This document shows, piece by piece, positions 30,551 through 39,293 of a DNA stretch of 64,000 nucleotides. The notes beneath the pieces are model-generated. The model worked only from the letters and a program-made list of their open reading frames with translations. It did no database searches and was not told the origin of the DNA. The stretch covers positions 3,968,001-4,032,000 of the forward strand of contig NZ_JAAGOW010000001.1 in NCBI RefSeq assembly GCF_010499245.1, in the 5' to 3' direction. The position numbers were made by a program, and so were the translations under genes. The stretch is from Variovorax sp. WS11. GTDB taxonomy: Bacteria > Pseudomonadota > Gammaproteobacteria > Burkholderiales > Burkholderiaceae_C. How positions within the stretch are numbered: the first letter of the stretch is position 1; the number at the start of each line of letters is the position of its first letter.

Positions 30551-32863
30551 TCAGGGCAGTTCGCGCTGCGTGGAGGGGTCGGCGGTGGGCGGGAGCGCGC
30601 CCTTGAGCGAACCGCCCGGCGGCAACGGCACATGCTGCGGCGGCAGCGGCGGCGGGATCAGCTGGGTGCCCTCGATGCGGCGCGTGGGGTCGCCCTGCCT
30701 GATGGTCGGGAGCGGCGGAAGGATCGCCGAATCGCGCACCGAGTTGAGCATCGGGTTGTCGGTCGCCGGCTGCTGAGTCTGCTGCAACGCTCGCAGCGCG
30801 TCGTAGCGGTCGGCGGTGATAGCGTCGCCGGAGAGCTGGTCGCGCACGACCGAGGGACGCAGGAACACCATCAGGTTGGTCTTCCTGCGGCTGCGCACCT
30901 CGCTCTTGAACAGGTTGCCCAGCACCGGCACGTCGCCCAGGCCGGGAATCTTCTCCTGGGAGTTCGAGTACTCGTCGGACAGGAGGCCGCCCAGCACGAT
31001 GATGTTGCCATCGTCGACCAGCACGTTCGACTCGATCGAGCGCTTGGTCGTGGTCGGGCCGTTGACATTGTTCACGGTGGAGGCGACCACGCTGGAGACC
31101 TCCTGGAAGATCTGCATCTTGACCGTGCCGGTCTCGCTGATCTGCGGACGCACACGCAGCGTCAAGCCCACGTCCTTGCGCTCGATGGTCTGGAAGGGGT
31201 TGACGGTGTTGGTGTTGCTGCCGGTGTTGGTGTACTGGCCGGTGACGAAGGGCACGTTCTGGCCGACCACGATCTTGGCTTCCTCGTTGTCCAGCGTCAG
31301 GAGGTTGGGCGTGGACAGCACGTTGCCCTCGCCGTTGCTGGCCAGGAAGCGGGCCAGGAAGCCCAGCACGTACTGGCCGTTGTCGCCGTATCGGTGGCCG
31401 ATGCCGAAGTTGAAGCCGCTGGAGGGCCGGGTCGCCGTGTTGCGGGTCGCGAGGCCGACCGCCAGGTCGATGATGTTGGCGCCGCCCAAGCTCGAGTTGG
31501 TGCCGATCACGCCGACGTTGCGGTCGCCGCTGCTGCCGATGCCGGTCTGCCACTGGATGCCGAACTCGGCCGCCTTGTCGGCGTTGACCTCGACGATCAG
31601 GCTTTCGATCAGCACCTGCGCGCGGCGGCTGTCGAGCCGGTCGATCACCGCGCGGAGCTGCCGGTAGAGCGGATCGGGCGCGCTGATGATCAGCGAGTTG
31701 GTGGCCGGATCGGCCTGGATCTGCCCGCCGGTGGAAGGCGGCGGGGTGGTGCTGACCGGCGTCGTGGCGCCGCTCAGCCCGCCTCCCGCGCCGGCCAGCT
31801 GGCTGAGCTGCTGCTGTTGCTGCTGCTGTTGCTGCCCCCCGGCGGCGACCGGGGTCGCGCCGGCGGTGCCCTGGGCACTCAGGTTGCCGGCCTGTGCACT
31901 TGCGAGGGCGGCGCGCAGCGTGGTGGCCATGCGCACCGCGTCGGCGTTCTTGAGGTAGACCACGTAGATGTTGCCGGCGGCGCCGTTGCCGGTGTCGACG
32001 GGCGGGCGGTCGAGGCGGGCGATCAGCGTGCGGATCAGCTGCGAGCGCGCCGGGTTGGCCGCGCGCAGGATGATCGCGTTGCTGCGCGGCTCGGCCAGCA
32101 GGGTGGTGCGGAAGGAGGCATCGGCAGTGCCAGGCGCGGCGGCGGGCTGCCCCGGCCCGGTGGCGGAGCCGCCCTCGGCCAGCCGCGTGATCACCGGCAC
32201 GAGGTCGGTCGCGACCGAATACTTGAGGGGGATGACCTCGACCTCGGAGGCATTGGGCACGTCCAGCGCCGCGATGATGCGCGCCAGCCGGCGCATGTTC
32301 TCGGCGTAGTCGGTGACCACCAGCGAGTTGTTGCCCGGATTCACGTTGATCGTGTTGTTGGGCGCGATCAGCGGGCGCAGAACCGGCAGCAGGTTGTTCG
32401 CCGATTCGTAGTTGAGCTTGAAGACCTGGGTGACGATCTGGTTGCCGGAGAGGCTGGCGGTGGCGGACGTCGAGGTGGTCACCGCGTTGCTCTGCAACTT
32501 GGCGTCGGCCTCGGGCACCACCTTGTAGAGCCCCTCGGACTGCACGATCGCGAAGCCCTGCAGGCGCAGCGCGGCGGCGAACTGGTTGAAGGCGGCGTTG
32601 GGCGAGATCGGGCGGTCGGTCTGCAGGTTGATCGTGCCCTTGACGCGCGGGTCGACCACCACGTCGCGTCCGGTCACCACGGCCATGGTGCGCGCCACCG
32701 ATTCGATCTCGGCGTTGGTGAAATTCAGCGTGATCGGCTCGCCGCGGCGCGGCGGCGGGGCGGCTTCCTGCGCGAAGGCGGCCGGCATGCAGGCGGCGGC
32801 CAGCAGATGCACCGCGAGGGCGACGGTGCAGAGGCGCATGGCGCTGTGGGATGGTGATTTCAT
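30551..32863 (-). CDS. gspD: Type II secretion secretin GspD
   Basis: A 770-residue outer-membrane secretin. Signal peptide to about residue 32 (AACMPAAFAQ). N0-N3 periplasmic domains (about 40-430), then the secretin beta-barrel domain with VLSTPNLLTLDNEEAKIVVG, VGLTLRVRPQIS and IPGLGDVPVLGNLF. The N3 loop has a run of nine glutamines (residues 344-352) inside a Gly/Ala/Ser-rich insert. The C-terminal tail is proline-rich and may bind a pilotin or be disordered. The start MKSPSHSAMRLCTVALAVHL is two bases after the gspN stop. Complete. Confidence 0.95.
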   Translation of the reverse strand: MKSPSHSAMRLCTVALAVHLLAAACMPAAFAQEAAPPPRRGEPITLNFTNAEIESVARTMAVVTGRDVVVDPRVKGTINLQTDRPISPNAAFNQFAAALRLQGFAIVQSEGLYKVVPEADAKLQSNAVTTSTSATASLSGNQIVTQVFKLNYESANNLLPVLRPLIAPNNTINVNPGNNSLVVTDYAENMRRLARIIAALDVPNASEVEVIPLKYSVATDLVPVITRLAEGGSATGPGQPAAAPGTADASFRTTLLAEPRSNAIILRAANPARSQLIRTLIARLDRPPVDTGNGAAGNIYVVYLKNADAVRMATTLRAALASAQAGNLSAQGTAGATPVAAGGQQQQQQQQQLSQLAGAGGGLSGATTPVSTTPPPSTGGQIQADPATNSLIISAPDPLYRQLRAVIDRLDSRRAQVLIESLIVEVNADKAAEFGIQWQTGIGSSGDRNVGVIGTNSSLGGANIIDLAVGLATRNTATRPSSGFNFGIGHRYGDNGQYVLGFLARFLASNGEGNVLSTPNLLTLDNEEAKIVVGQNVPFVTGQYTNTGSNTNTVNPFQTIERKDVGLTLRVRPQISETGTVKMQIFQEVSSVVASTVNNVNGPTTTKRSIESNVLVDDGNIIVLGGLLSDEYSNSQEKIPGLGDVPVLGNLFKSEVRSRRKTNLMVFLRPSVVRDQLSGDAITADRYDALRALQQTQQPATDNPMLNSVRDSAILPPLPTIRQGDPTRRIEGTQLIPPPLPPQHVPLPPGGSLKGALPPTADPSTQRELP

Positions 32864-32865
32864 GG

Positions 32866-33666
32866 TCAACCCAGAGTGATGATCGAGCGCGCGCCCTCGC
32901 GTCGCCCGATGATGTTCAACAAGTTCGACAGTGCGTCCTCGCGCCCCGGCGCGGCGCTGGCCTCGCCGTCGAAACGCAGGGCGCGGCCGTTCCATCGGCC
33001 GCTGCCATTGAGCTGCAGACTGCCCTCGCGCGTGGTCAGCAGCAAGGTGGGCGAGGGCCCGCCTTCGAGGGTGATGCGGTAGCTGCCCATCGGCTTGAGC
33101 GTCGACAGGCTGGAGGAGATGTCGGTGGCGTCGAGCGTGGCGCGGCCGGCCAGCCGCAGCTGCGGGCCGCTGAACTGCATCGCGAAGGCCTGCATCGACA
33201 CATCGAGCACGCCCTCGGGCTTGAGCGTGTTCCAGGGCGCGCCGAAGCCGCTGAGCAGGGCGGCCGGCCAGCGCGAGCGGCCGTCCTCCCACGCCAGCTG
33301 TAGCCCGCTGGGGCGCGGCCGGGCTCTGAATTGCAGCGGCTGGGGGGCGCAGCAGGGGATATCGAGCGCCGCAGCGACGCCGTCCCAGCGCGGGCGCAGG
33401 GTCCAGGCAAGCGTGCCCGGCAGGGAGATCGATTCGACGCCGCCCGCGCCGCTGGCGAACACGACGCCTGCGGTGCCGTTCCAGACCGTGCCGCGCGCGT
33501 TGACCAGCTGCAGATGGCCGTCGCTCCAGCTCGCCAGGCCCGCGGCCAGCCAGCGCGCCGGCGCATAGAGCGCGAACGCCAGCAGCGCGCCCAGCAGCAC
33601 GCCCAGCAATGCCCAGCCGCGACCGGTGGCGGCACGGGGGGCGGAGGGGTCGCTTCGCGTGGCCAT
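32866..33666 (-). CDS. gspN: Type II secretion protein GspN
   Basis: A 266-residue protein with one N-terminal membrane helix (GWALLGVLLGALLAFALYAP, about residues 17-36) and a periplasmic beta-rich domain of the GspN family (LVNARGTVWNGTAGVVF; LAGRATLDATDISSSLSTLK). GspN is an accessory, often dispensable, component. Start at MATRSDPSAPR; the open frame upstream overlaps gspM. It lies between gspM (10 bases) and gspD (2 bases). Confidence 0.88.
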   Translation of the reverse strand: MATRSDPSAPRAATGRGWALLGVLLGALLAFALYAPARWLAAGLASWSDGHLQLVNARGTVWNGTAGVVFASGAGGVESISLPGTLAWTLRPRWDGVAAALDIPCCAPQPLQFRARPRPSGLQLAWEDGRSRWPAALLSGFGAPWNTLKPEGVLDVSMQAFAMQFSGPQLRLAGRATLDATDISSSLSTLKPMGSYRITLEGGPSPTLLLTTREGSLQLNGSGRWNGRALRFDGEASAAPGREDALSNLLNIIGRREGARSIITLG

Positions 33667-33676
33667 CGAAAATTGC

Positions 33677-34246
33677 TCAACGGGCCGGCAGGCCCATGAC
33701 CAGCGTGCCGTCCCAGCGCACGGCAGGGCGCTCGCCGTTCCTGGCGCGCGCCGCGGCAGCGCCGCCCGCCGCCGGCGCGTCGGGTGCGCCTTGCGCGGTG
33801 CGCGCGAGGTGCGCCTCGCGCGGCACGGCACGCGCGTTGCTGCGGGCCTGCCCAAGCCACTGGGCCAGGGTGTCGGCCGGTACCGTGCGCACGGCGACCG
33901 TGACGCCTTCGCCCGAGGCAGCGGGTTGCAACTGCGCGTTGGGCCCGAGGCTTTGGCGCACCGAGCTTTCGAGTGCGCGTACCGCGTCGTCGCGGCTGGC
34001 GCGGGGCTGGGCTTGCAGCGCCTTGGCCTGGGTCTGCAGGGTGGTCATCTGCTGCAGCTGGGCGTCGAGCTTGGCGTGCTCCGCCGGTGCCGCGGACAGG
34101 GTGCGCAGGGCCGGGGCCAGCCCCACCCACCACAGCAGGGCCAGCAGCACCAGCGCGGCTGCCGCGCCGATCAGTCGCTGTTCGCGCGATTCCAGCTCGG
34201 GCCACCAGGCCTGCCAGCGCGCTTCGAGCGTTTCGATCCAGTTCAT
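33677..34246 (-). CDS. gspM: Type II secretion protein GspM
   Basis: A 189-residue single-pass inner-membrane protein: membrane helix near 26-44 (LIGAAAALVLLALLWWVGL), a coiled-coil stretch (DAQLQQMTTLQTQAKALQAQ) and a small ferredoxin-like periplasmic domain. It pairs with GspL in the inner-membrane platform. The start MNWIETLEARWQAWWPELES overlaps the gspL stop (ATGA), indicating coupling. The alanine-rich C-terminal loop (about 150-175) is longer than usual but otherwise it is ordinary. Confidence 0.9.
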   Translation of the reverse strand: MNWIETLEARWQAWWPELESREQRLIGAAAALVLLALLWWVGLAPALRTLSAAPAEHAKLDAQLQQMTTLQTQAKALQAQPRASRDDAVRALESSVRQSLGPNAQLQPAASGEGVTVAVRTVPADTLAQWLGQARSNARAVPREAHLARTAQGAPDAPAAGGAAAARARNGERPAVRWDGTLVMGLPAR

Positions 34247-35451
34247 CGCGGTGCCTCCGCCTGGACCAGCAGCAGGTCGCCCTCGCTGCGGGCGCTGTAG
34301 CCGCGAGCCGACAGGGTGGCCGCGACGTTGCCGGCCTCCGAGGGCTGCAGACCCAGCCCGCGCAGGCGCAGCTGGCCGGCGGTGTAGTCGATGGCGCTGG
34401 GGACCCGGCCCGGCGGCAGGCTGGTGGCGACGGCGCCGAGCATGGGCTCGAGGTCGATCGCGGACACGCCGCCCGTGGCCTGCTGCAGCGTCGCCACCTC
34501 GCGCACCATCTGGGCCGGTGCATCGACCACCAGCTGCACCGAGGGGAAGGTCTGCTTCAGGATGTTGTTCACTGCGGCCCGCTTGCTGTCGAGCGCGCTG
34601 CGCTCCTTCCAGGCCCAGGCGTTGAGGCCGATGAGCTGCGTCAGCACCAGCACCAGCGCGCCCCAGCGCGCGAGCCGCCATTCGGGGCCGTGCCACGCCG
34701 CGCGCCAGATCGCCGCCAGCTTCTTGCTTGCGCGGGCACGGCCAGTGGAGGCGAGATCGAACTGCGCGAGGTCCCAGGGCGAGCGGCTGGCCTGCAGCCA
34801 GCGCGCGGCCGGCTTGACGATCGGCACGCGGCGGCCGAGCAAGCTTTCCGCGAGCTCGGCCACGGCCGGCTCGGCCAGCATGGCTGTGCCTTCGGGCACC
34901 GTGCCGACCAGCGCGGCGCCGGCGGCATCGAGCGGCAAAGGGGTGACGCCTTCGGTGTCGCAGACCACCAGCTGGGCGGTACCGGGCTCGCCGATGGCGA
35001 AGATCATGGGCGGCGCGCCCGCCGGCTGCGGCGTGAACTCCGGAACGATGCGGGTGACGCGGCGGCCCGCGCCCTCGAGCGCCTGCACCACGCCGCGCAG
35101 CCAAAGCCGATTGCAGGCGGCCACCCACACGGGAACGCCCGCGCGGGCGTCGGGCTCCAGCGAGAAGTGCAGTTGCTCGGGATCGTCGAGCAGCCGGTCT
35201 TCGAGCAGACCATTGAGCACCGAGCGCAGGCGCACGTTGCCGCTCATGCTGCCTTGCGGCAGCGTGAGCTGGTGCCAGGACAGTGCGGCCGCCGGCACGC
35301 CCAGGGTCAGCTCGTCGCCGCTCGGCAGCAGGGCCGGCGGCGCGCTGCCCTGGGAGCGCAGCTTGCGGCCGTCGCTGGACCACAGCGCCCAGCCGTAGTC
35401 GCCGCCGGCAGGCGCAGGGGGAAGAGGGGCGGTGACGAGCAGCAGGGCCAT
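34243..35451 (-). CDS. gspL: Type II secretion protein GspL
   Basis: A 402-residue protein joining GspE to the inner membrane. An actin-like cytoplasmic domain (about 1-230), one membrane helix near 258-275 (WGALVLVLTQLIGLNAWAW) and a periplasmic ferredoxin-like domain (about 310-402). Its stop overlaps the gspM start. There are 129 bases between gspK and gspL, the widest gap in the run; this gap contains a dispersed-repeat-like element and could hold an internal promoter. Confidence 0.9.
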   Translation of the reverse strand: MALLLVTAPLPPAPAGGDYGWALWSSDGRKLRSQGSAPPALLPSGDELTLGVPAAALSWHQLTLPQGSMSGNVRLRSVLNGLLEDRLLDDPEQLHFSLEPDARAGVPVWVAACNRLWLRGVVQALEGAGRRVTRIVPEFTPQPAGAPPMIFAIGEPGTAQLVVCDTEGVTPLPLDAAGAALVGTVPEGTAMLAEPAVAELAESLLGRRVPIVKPAARWLQASRSPWDLAQFDLASTGRARASKKLAAIWRAAWHGPEWRLARWGALVLVLTQLIGLNAWAWKERSALDSKRAAVNNILKQTFPSVQLVVDAPAQMVREVATLQQATGGVSAIDLEPMLGAVATSLPPGRVPSAIDYTAGQLRLRGLGLQPSEAGNVAATLSARGYSARSEGDLLLVQAEAPR

Positions 35452-35489
35452 GATGAATAGGGGGTCGCCATTGTAGGAGGATGGTTCAC

Positions 35490-35570
35490 ATCTCTCGCTA
35501 CAAACTTGATAGCGTCTTCAGCACGCGGCGTGGGCGCTTCGACGCATTTAATCCGATAAGCGTGACCAAA
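35490..35570 (+). repeat. Degenerate copy of a Comamonadaceae intergenic repeat
   Basis: The gap between gspK and gspL contains GCTACAAACTTGATAGCGTC followed after a short GC-rich stretch by GGGCGCTTCGACGCATTTAA. This resembles the dispersed element of the form GCTAnnAAnTnATAGC...GGGCGCT...ATTT seen in intergenic regions of Acidovorax, Rhodoferax and relatives, which I recall from those genomes. The GCTAC/GATAGC ends form a small inverted repeat. No gene is present here. A genome-wide copy search would settle it. Confidence 0.4.
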
Positions 35571-35580
35571 GGTTTCCGCT

Positions 35581-36672
35581 TCAAGACTTCGGCGCCGTCG
35601 ACGTGGCGCCGGCACCACGTTCGCGCCAGACGATGCGAAGCTCGAGGTTGTCGCGTTGGAGCAGCGAGTGCTCCTCGACCCAGGCATTGTCCAGCCGCAG
35701 CCGGCCTTGCACTTCGAAAAAGCGAGTCGCCACGGCGTGCTGGGTGCTGTTGAATTGGCCTGAGCCTTGGGCGATGACCTTGTTGGCGTCTTCCAGGGTG
35801 CGGAAGTAGCGCGACGCGCGCTGCGCGACCACGCGCTTGGCCGTCGCCAGGTCGAGCGAGGGCACGCTGGCGGCCATCGCTTCGGCGCTGGCGGTGTTGA
35901 TGTTGAGCGGCATGCGCTCGGGCAGGATGGTGACGTAGGGCTCCAGCGCAGCGACGGTGGACGGCGACAGCCCCAGCCAGACCAGTTGGGCGGTGCGCTG
36001 CGGCAGCAGCGGGCCGGATGCCGAGCTGTCCGTGGTGGCCTGCGCGCCGGTGGTGGTGCCGGTGCCGGTAGTGGTCGTAGTGGTGGTGGTACCGGTGGTG
36101 GTTCCCGTGCCCGTACCCGTACCCGTGGCAGCAGCCGGGGGCAGGGCGCGCCTGAGCTGGGCCGCAAGCACCGGCACCTCCTGCGCGGGTAGCCCCAGCA
36201 GCTCGAACAGCTTGGTGAAGGCGGCGATCTCGGCCGGCACCGGGACGCCGTTCACCACCAGGTTCATCACGTTCATCTTGGATTGGGCGTCGACGATGCG
36301 GCCCTGCAGAAAAGCCTCGGGCAGCCCTTCGAGCGCATCGCTGGCGATGTTCTTCTCGGCCGCGAGGAAGCTCGACAGCTTGGCTTCCTCCAGTGGCACG
36401 GCCCAGGGCTCGGCCAGGTGGTCCGCGCCGCCGCCGGCGGCCGTGGTGGCGCGGGCATCCTCGCGCAGTATCAGGCGCGACCAGTCGAGCGCGCCGATCA
36501 GCACCCACGACGATTGCACCCGTCCGCGCTCGGCAGCCTCGATTTCGACGGCGCGCCATTGCTGCCAGAGCGCCGCCGCGGCGAAGGTGGCGACCAGCGT
36601 GACGGTGAGCATGGCCGTCAGCAGCGCCGCGCCGCGGGAGCGTCGTGATGCGGTGCGGGCAGGCGGCTTCAT
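35581..36672 (-). CDS. gspK: Type II secretion minor pseudopilin GspK
   Basis: A 363-residue minor pseudopilin that caps the pseudopilus tip. N-terminal membrane helix after a short basic leader (SRGAALLTAMLTVTLVATFA). The large globular domain includes VDAQSKMNVMNLVVNG and LNINTASAEAMAASVPSLDL. A striking low-complexity tract of only Thr and Gly occupies residues 183-209, in a loop of the inserted alpha domain. Position 5 of the mature helix is not Glu, as usual for GspK. The start overlaps the gspJ stop (ATGA). Confidence 0.92.
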   Translation of the reverse strand: MKPPARTASRRSRGAALLTAMLTVTLVATFAAAALWQQWRAVEIEAAERGRVQSSWVLIGALDWSRLILREDARATTAAGGGADHLAEPWAVPLEEAKLSSFLAAEKNIASDALEGLPEAFLQGRIVDAQSKMNVMNLVVNGVPVPAEIAAFTKLFELLGLPAQEVPVLAAQLRRALPPAAATGTGTGTGTTTGTTTTTTTTGTGTTTGAQATTDSSASGPLLPQRTAQLVWLGLSPSTVAALEPYVTILPERMPLNINTASAEAMAASVPSLDLATAKRVVAQRASRYFRTLEDANKVIAQGSGQFNSTQHAVATRFFEVQGRLRLDNAWVEEHSLLQRDNLELRIVWRERGAGATSTAPKS

Positions 36673-37337
36673 GAGGATTTGGCCGCCGAGGCGGTGGGTC
36701 GGACCCAGTCGCGCGTGAGCAGGCCGGCGAGCGCCGGGCCGGGCGGCAGGCTCAGCACGAGGCGCACGCCATCGGGCAGCGGCGTGTTGGTGCCGAGTGC
36801 GGCGGCGCCGACGGCCGGACCCCACGCGTCGTTGCGAAAGTAGAAGAGCTGCCAGGCTTCCAGCGGCACCAGGCCGAGTTCGGTTCCGCGCAGTTCGTTG
36901 GTGCTGCCGCCGCCGTCCTGGGCCCAGGCGGCGGCGCGGTCCCAGGCCTGCTGCCATTCGGGGCGCGTCGTGAAGCCGGGCGATTGCCAGCGGTACCAGC
37001 GTGCCGTGCCGGTCGCATCGGCCCGCAGGGTCCAGGCCACCACGTAGACCGCGGGCAGGGCCGTGTCGGTGCTGCGCCGCGTGAGGCGCAGCACACGGCC
37101 GTCCCAGTCGATGGGGCGCGTCTGCGACAGAGCCACCGTGGCGTCGAGGTCGGCCGTCCATTGCGACAGCGTGGTTTGCAGCGTGAGCACGGCGTCGCTG
37201 CGCTCGCGGTTGATGGACTGGGCGCGCGCCATACCTTCGAGGCCTTGCCAGCTGACCAGCGCAAGCAGCGCCATGATGGCGATCGCCACCAGCAGTTCGA
37301 TCAGCGTAAAGCCGCGGGTGGCGCGCGTCGTTGCCAT
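36669..37337 (-). CDS. gspJ: Type II secretion minor pseudopilin GspJ
   Basis: A 222-residue minor pseudopilin with the prepilin-peptidase site TRG/FTLIELLVAIAIMALLAL after an eight-residue leader. The globular domain has WQGLEGMARAQ and RGTELGLVPLEAWQLFYFRN. It forms the tip complex with GspI and GspK. Start at MATTRATRGFTL; the longer open frame overlaps gspI. It shares a base with the gspI stop and four bases with the gspK start. Confidence 0.93.
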   Translation of the reverse strand: MATTRATRGFTLIELLVAIAIMALLALVSWQGLEGMARAQSINRERSDAVLTLQTTLSQWTADLDATVALSQTRPIDWDGRVLRLTRRSTDTALPAVYVVAWTLRADATGTARWYRWQSPGFTTRPEWQQAWDRAAAWAQDGGGSTNELRGTELGLVPLEAWQLFYFRNDAWGPAVGAAALGTNTPLPDGVRLVLSLPPGPALAGLLTRDWVRPTASAAKSS

Positions 37338-37702
37338 CAGAAGCGTCCTACGACGGTGGAGAGGCGCAGCACTGGCGCATCGAACGCGTCGCGCACCTGC
37401 ACGTCGACGCGGCGGAAGTTCGGGTTCAGCGTGGGCGTGGTCGAGACGGTGACGGCGAAGCTGTTGTTGGCCTGGGTGCAGACCAAGCCGGCATCGCCGA
37501 TCGCGGGCATCTGGCGCGCGAGGCGGGCCTTGATCAGCTCGTTTTCTGCACAAAGCTGGGCCAGCAGCAGGTCCGACTGGCGCTGTCCATTGCGGGTGAG
37601 CGCGTTTGTGGCCTGGGTGCCAGCCGCCAGTGCGATCGCGATGATGCCGAGCGCGACCAGCACCTCGACTAGGGTGAAGCCGCGGCTTGCGCTGCGCTTC
37701 AT
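37337..37702 (-). CDS. gspI: Type II secretion minor pseudopilin GspI
   Basis: A 121-residue minor pseudopilin with the cleavage motif SRG/FTLVEVLVALGIIAIALA after an eight-residue basic leader. The C-terminal domain is short, ending VRDAFDAPVLRLSTVVGRF. Part of the GspI-J-K tip complex. It lies 58 bases after gspH and touches gspJ. Length and motifs are normal. Confidence 0.93.
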   Translation of the reverse strand: MKRSASRGFTLVEVLVALGIIAIALAAGTQATNALTRNGQRQSDLLLAQLCAENELIKARLARQMPAIGDAGLVCTQANNSFAVTVSTTPTLNPNFRRVDVQVRDAFDAPVLRLSTVVGRF

Positions 37703-37760
37703 TGGACAAGCTCCGCGCTATGCGCTGCGGTGCTGTTCGACTTGGCGGCCGCCTGGCGTC

Positions 37761-38267
37761 TCATGGCGAAGCCACCGCGAAGGGCCGCAGGCCATCGGTC
37801 GCGATGCGCAGGGTGCGCGCCGGCGGGCCCTCCGCCGTGAGCAGAACCTGCTGCGCCGCGATGATCGGATCGGGGCCCAACTGCAGCGCCGCGACCGGCG
37901 AGCCGTCCGCCATCAGCGGCTGCGCCGTGATGCCGGCGGAAAGCCATTGGGTGGGCAAGGTGCCGGACGGCAGGCCGTCGAAGCTGAAGTTGGCCGCCTC
38001 TTGCGGTGTGACGCGCCAGCGCACCGCCATGCCGCTGGCGCGCGACTGGGCGCGCGCCGCTTCGAGCAGGGCCGAAAGGCGCTCGGCTTCGCGGTCCAGG
38101 CTTTCCTGGCCCGTGTCGCGCAGCGCGAGTCCGACGCCCGCGGTGGCGATCGCGATGATCGCGATCACCACCAGCAGCTCGATCAGGGTGAAGCCGCCGG
38201 CGTGGCGGTGGCGGGCGCCCAGGCAGCGGGGAGCGACGCGCCTATTGCCAGCTGCCGATGTCGGCAT
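37761..38267 (-). CDS. gspH: Type II secretion minor pseudopilin GspH
   Basis: A 168-residue minor pseudopilin with the cleavage motif AGG/FTLIELLVVIAIIAIATA. The leader before the cut is about 25 residues, longer than the usual 5-10, because the only start codon available is the ATG at 38267, inside gspG (26-base overlap). The domain contains LLEAARAQSRASGMAVRWRV, typical of GspH. Otherwise ordinary. Confidence 0.9.
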   Translation of the reverse strand: MPTSAAGNRRVAPRCLGARHRHAGGFTLIELLVVIAIIAIATAGVGLALRDTGQESLDREAERLSALLEAARAQSRASGMAVRWRVTPQEAANFSFDGLPSGTLPTQWLSAGITAQPLMADGSPVAALQLGPDPIIAAQQVLLTAEGPPARTLRIATDGLRPFAVASP

Positions 38268-38682
38268 TCTTGCCTTCGCCGCCGGGCTGGCTGTCGGCGC
38301 CGAGCGAGAACACGTCGATCTCGCCCTTCAGGCCGGGGTTCATGTACTGGTAGGGACGGCCCCAGGGATCGTTGGGCAGCTTTTCGACGTAAGGCTTCCA
38401 GTTGGGTGCGGCCGGTCCCGTGGTCGGGCGCGCAAGCAGTGCCTGCAGGCCCTGCTCGGCCGTCGGGTAGCGCTGGTTGTCGAGGCGGTAGAGCTTGAGC
38501 GCCTGCATCAGGTTGTTGACGTCGGTCCGCGCGGCGGTCACGCGCGCGTCGTCGGCACGCTCGATCACGTTCGGCACGATCAGGGCTGCGAGCACGCCGA
38601 TGATGACCAGCACGACCATCAGTTCGATCAGCGTGAAGCCGCGCTGCACGGCGCGCGCGAGAGGGCGGTGAGGAAAGGGCAT
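38242..38682 (-). CDS. gspG: Type II secretion major pseudopilin GspG
   Basis: The 146-residue major pseudopilin. The leader MPFPHRPLARAVQRG is followed by FTLIELMVVLVIIGVLAALI with Glu at mature position 5. The globular domain has the GspG signatures YRLDNQRYPTAEQGLQALL, NDPWGRPYQYMNPG and DVFSLGADSQPGGEG, the calcium-binding loop. I chose the ATG at 38682 because it gives a normal leader; an ATG at 38733 would give a 32-residue one. Neither has a good ribosome site. First gene of the minus-strand gsp run and divergent from gspC. Confidence 0.94.
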   Translation of the reverse strand: MPFPHRPLARAVQRGFTLIELMVVLVIIGVLAALIVPNVIERADDARVTAARTDVNNLMQALKLYRLDNQRYPTAEQGLQALLARPTTGPAAPNWKPYVEKLPNDPWGRPYQYMNPGLKGEIDVFSLGADSQPGGEGKNADIGSWQ

Positions 38683-38747
38683 GAAGGTGGGAGGAGGGAC
38701 TGGGAAGAATGCGCGTTGGCGCTTGTGCTGCATGATAATCCGGCCCC

Positions 38748-39287
38748 ATGTCAGCTTCCTACGCCCCCGCCCGCTGGCCTTCGGCCACCGCGACGACCGC
38801 CCTGTGGGCGCTGGCCGCCGCGAGTGTCGTGTTCTGGGGGCTGCGGCTGATGTCACCGTCGGATGCCGTCGCGCCGCCCGCGCTGAGCAGCAACGCTGCG
38901 GCAAGCGTGGATCCGGCAGCGGTCGCGCAGATGCTGGGAGCGGTGCCGAGCCAGGCCGCGGTCGTGGCCACACCGGACGCCGCCAGCCGCTTCCAACTGC
39001 TGGGCGTGGTGGCCGACGCCGATCAACAGGGGGCGGCGCTGATCGTCGTGGACGGCAAGCCGCCGCGGCCCTTCCGCGTCGGCGCCAAGGTGGCCGATGG
39101 CTATGTGCTGCATTCGGTCAGCGCCCGTGCCGCCTCGCTCGGCGCGAGCGTCGACGCGGCGCCGGCCTTCACGCTGCAACTGCCGACGCAGCCGCTGGCC
39201 GTCAATGCACCGCCGCCGGCCGCGGCCGACGCTCCCCCGCCCGTGGTGGCGCCGCCGCCACCTCCACGGGGCGGCGTCCGGCGCTAA
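38748..39287 (+). CDS. gspC: Type II secretion protein GspC (short form)
   Basis: A 179-residue inner-membrane protein linking the platform to the secretin. One membrane helix near 16-33 (TALWALAAASVVFWGLRL), then the homology-region domain (about 80-150: FQLLGVVADADQQGAALIVV, KPPRPFRVGAKVADGYVLHS) that contacts GspD N0. The C-terminus is proline-rich and lacks the PDZ or coiled-coil module of longer GspC proteins such as those of enterics (about 270 residues). It is divergent from gspG, 65 bases apart, so the two arms of the secretion cluster probably share a regulatory region. It ends six bases from the convergent ilvA stop. Confidence 0.85.
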   Translation: MSASYAPARWPSATATTALWALAAASVVFWGLRLMSPSDAVAPPALSSNAAASVDPAAVAQMLGAVPSQAAVVATPDAASRFQLLGVVADADQQGAALIVVDGKPPRPFRVGAKVADGYVLHSVSARAASLGASVDAAPAFTLQLPTQPLAVNAPPPAAADAPPPVVAPPPPPRGGVRR

Positions 39288-39293
39288 AGGCCT

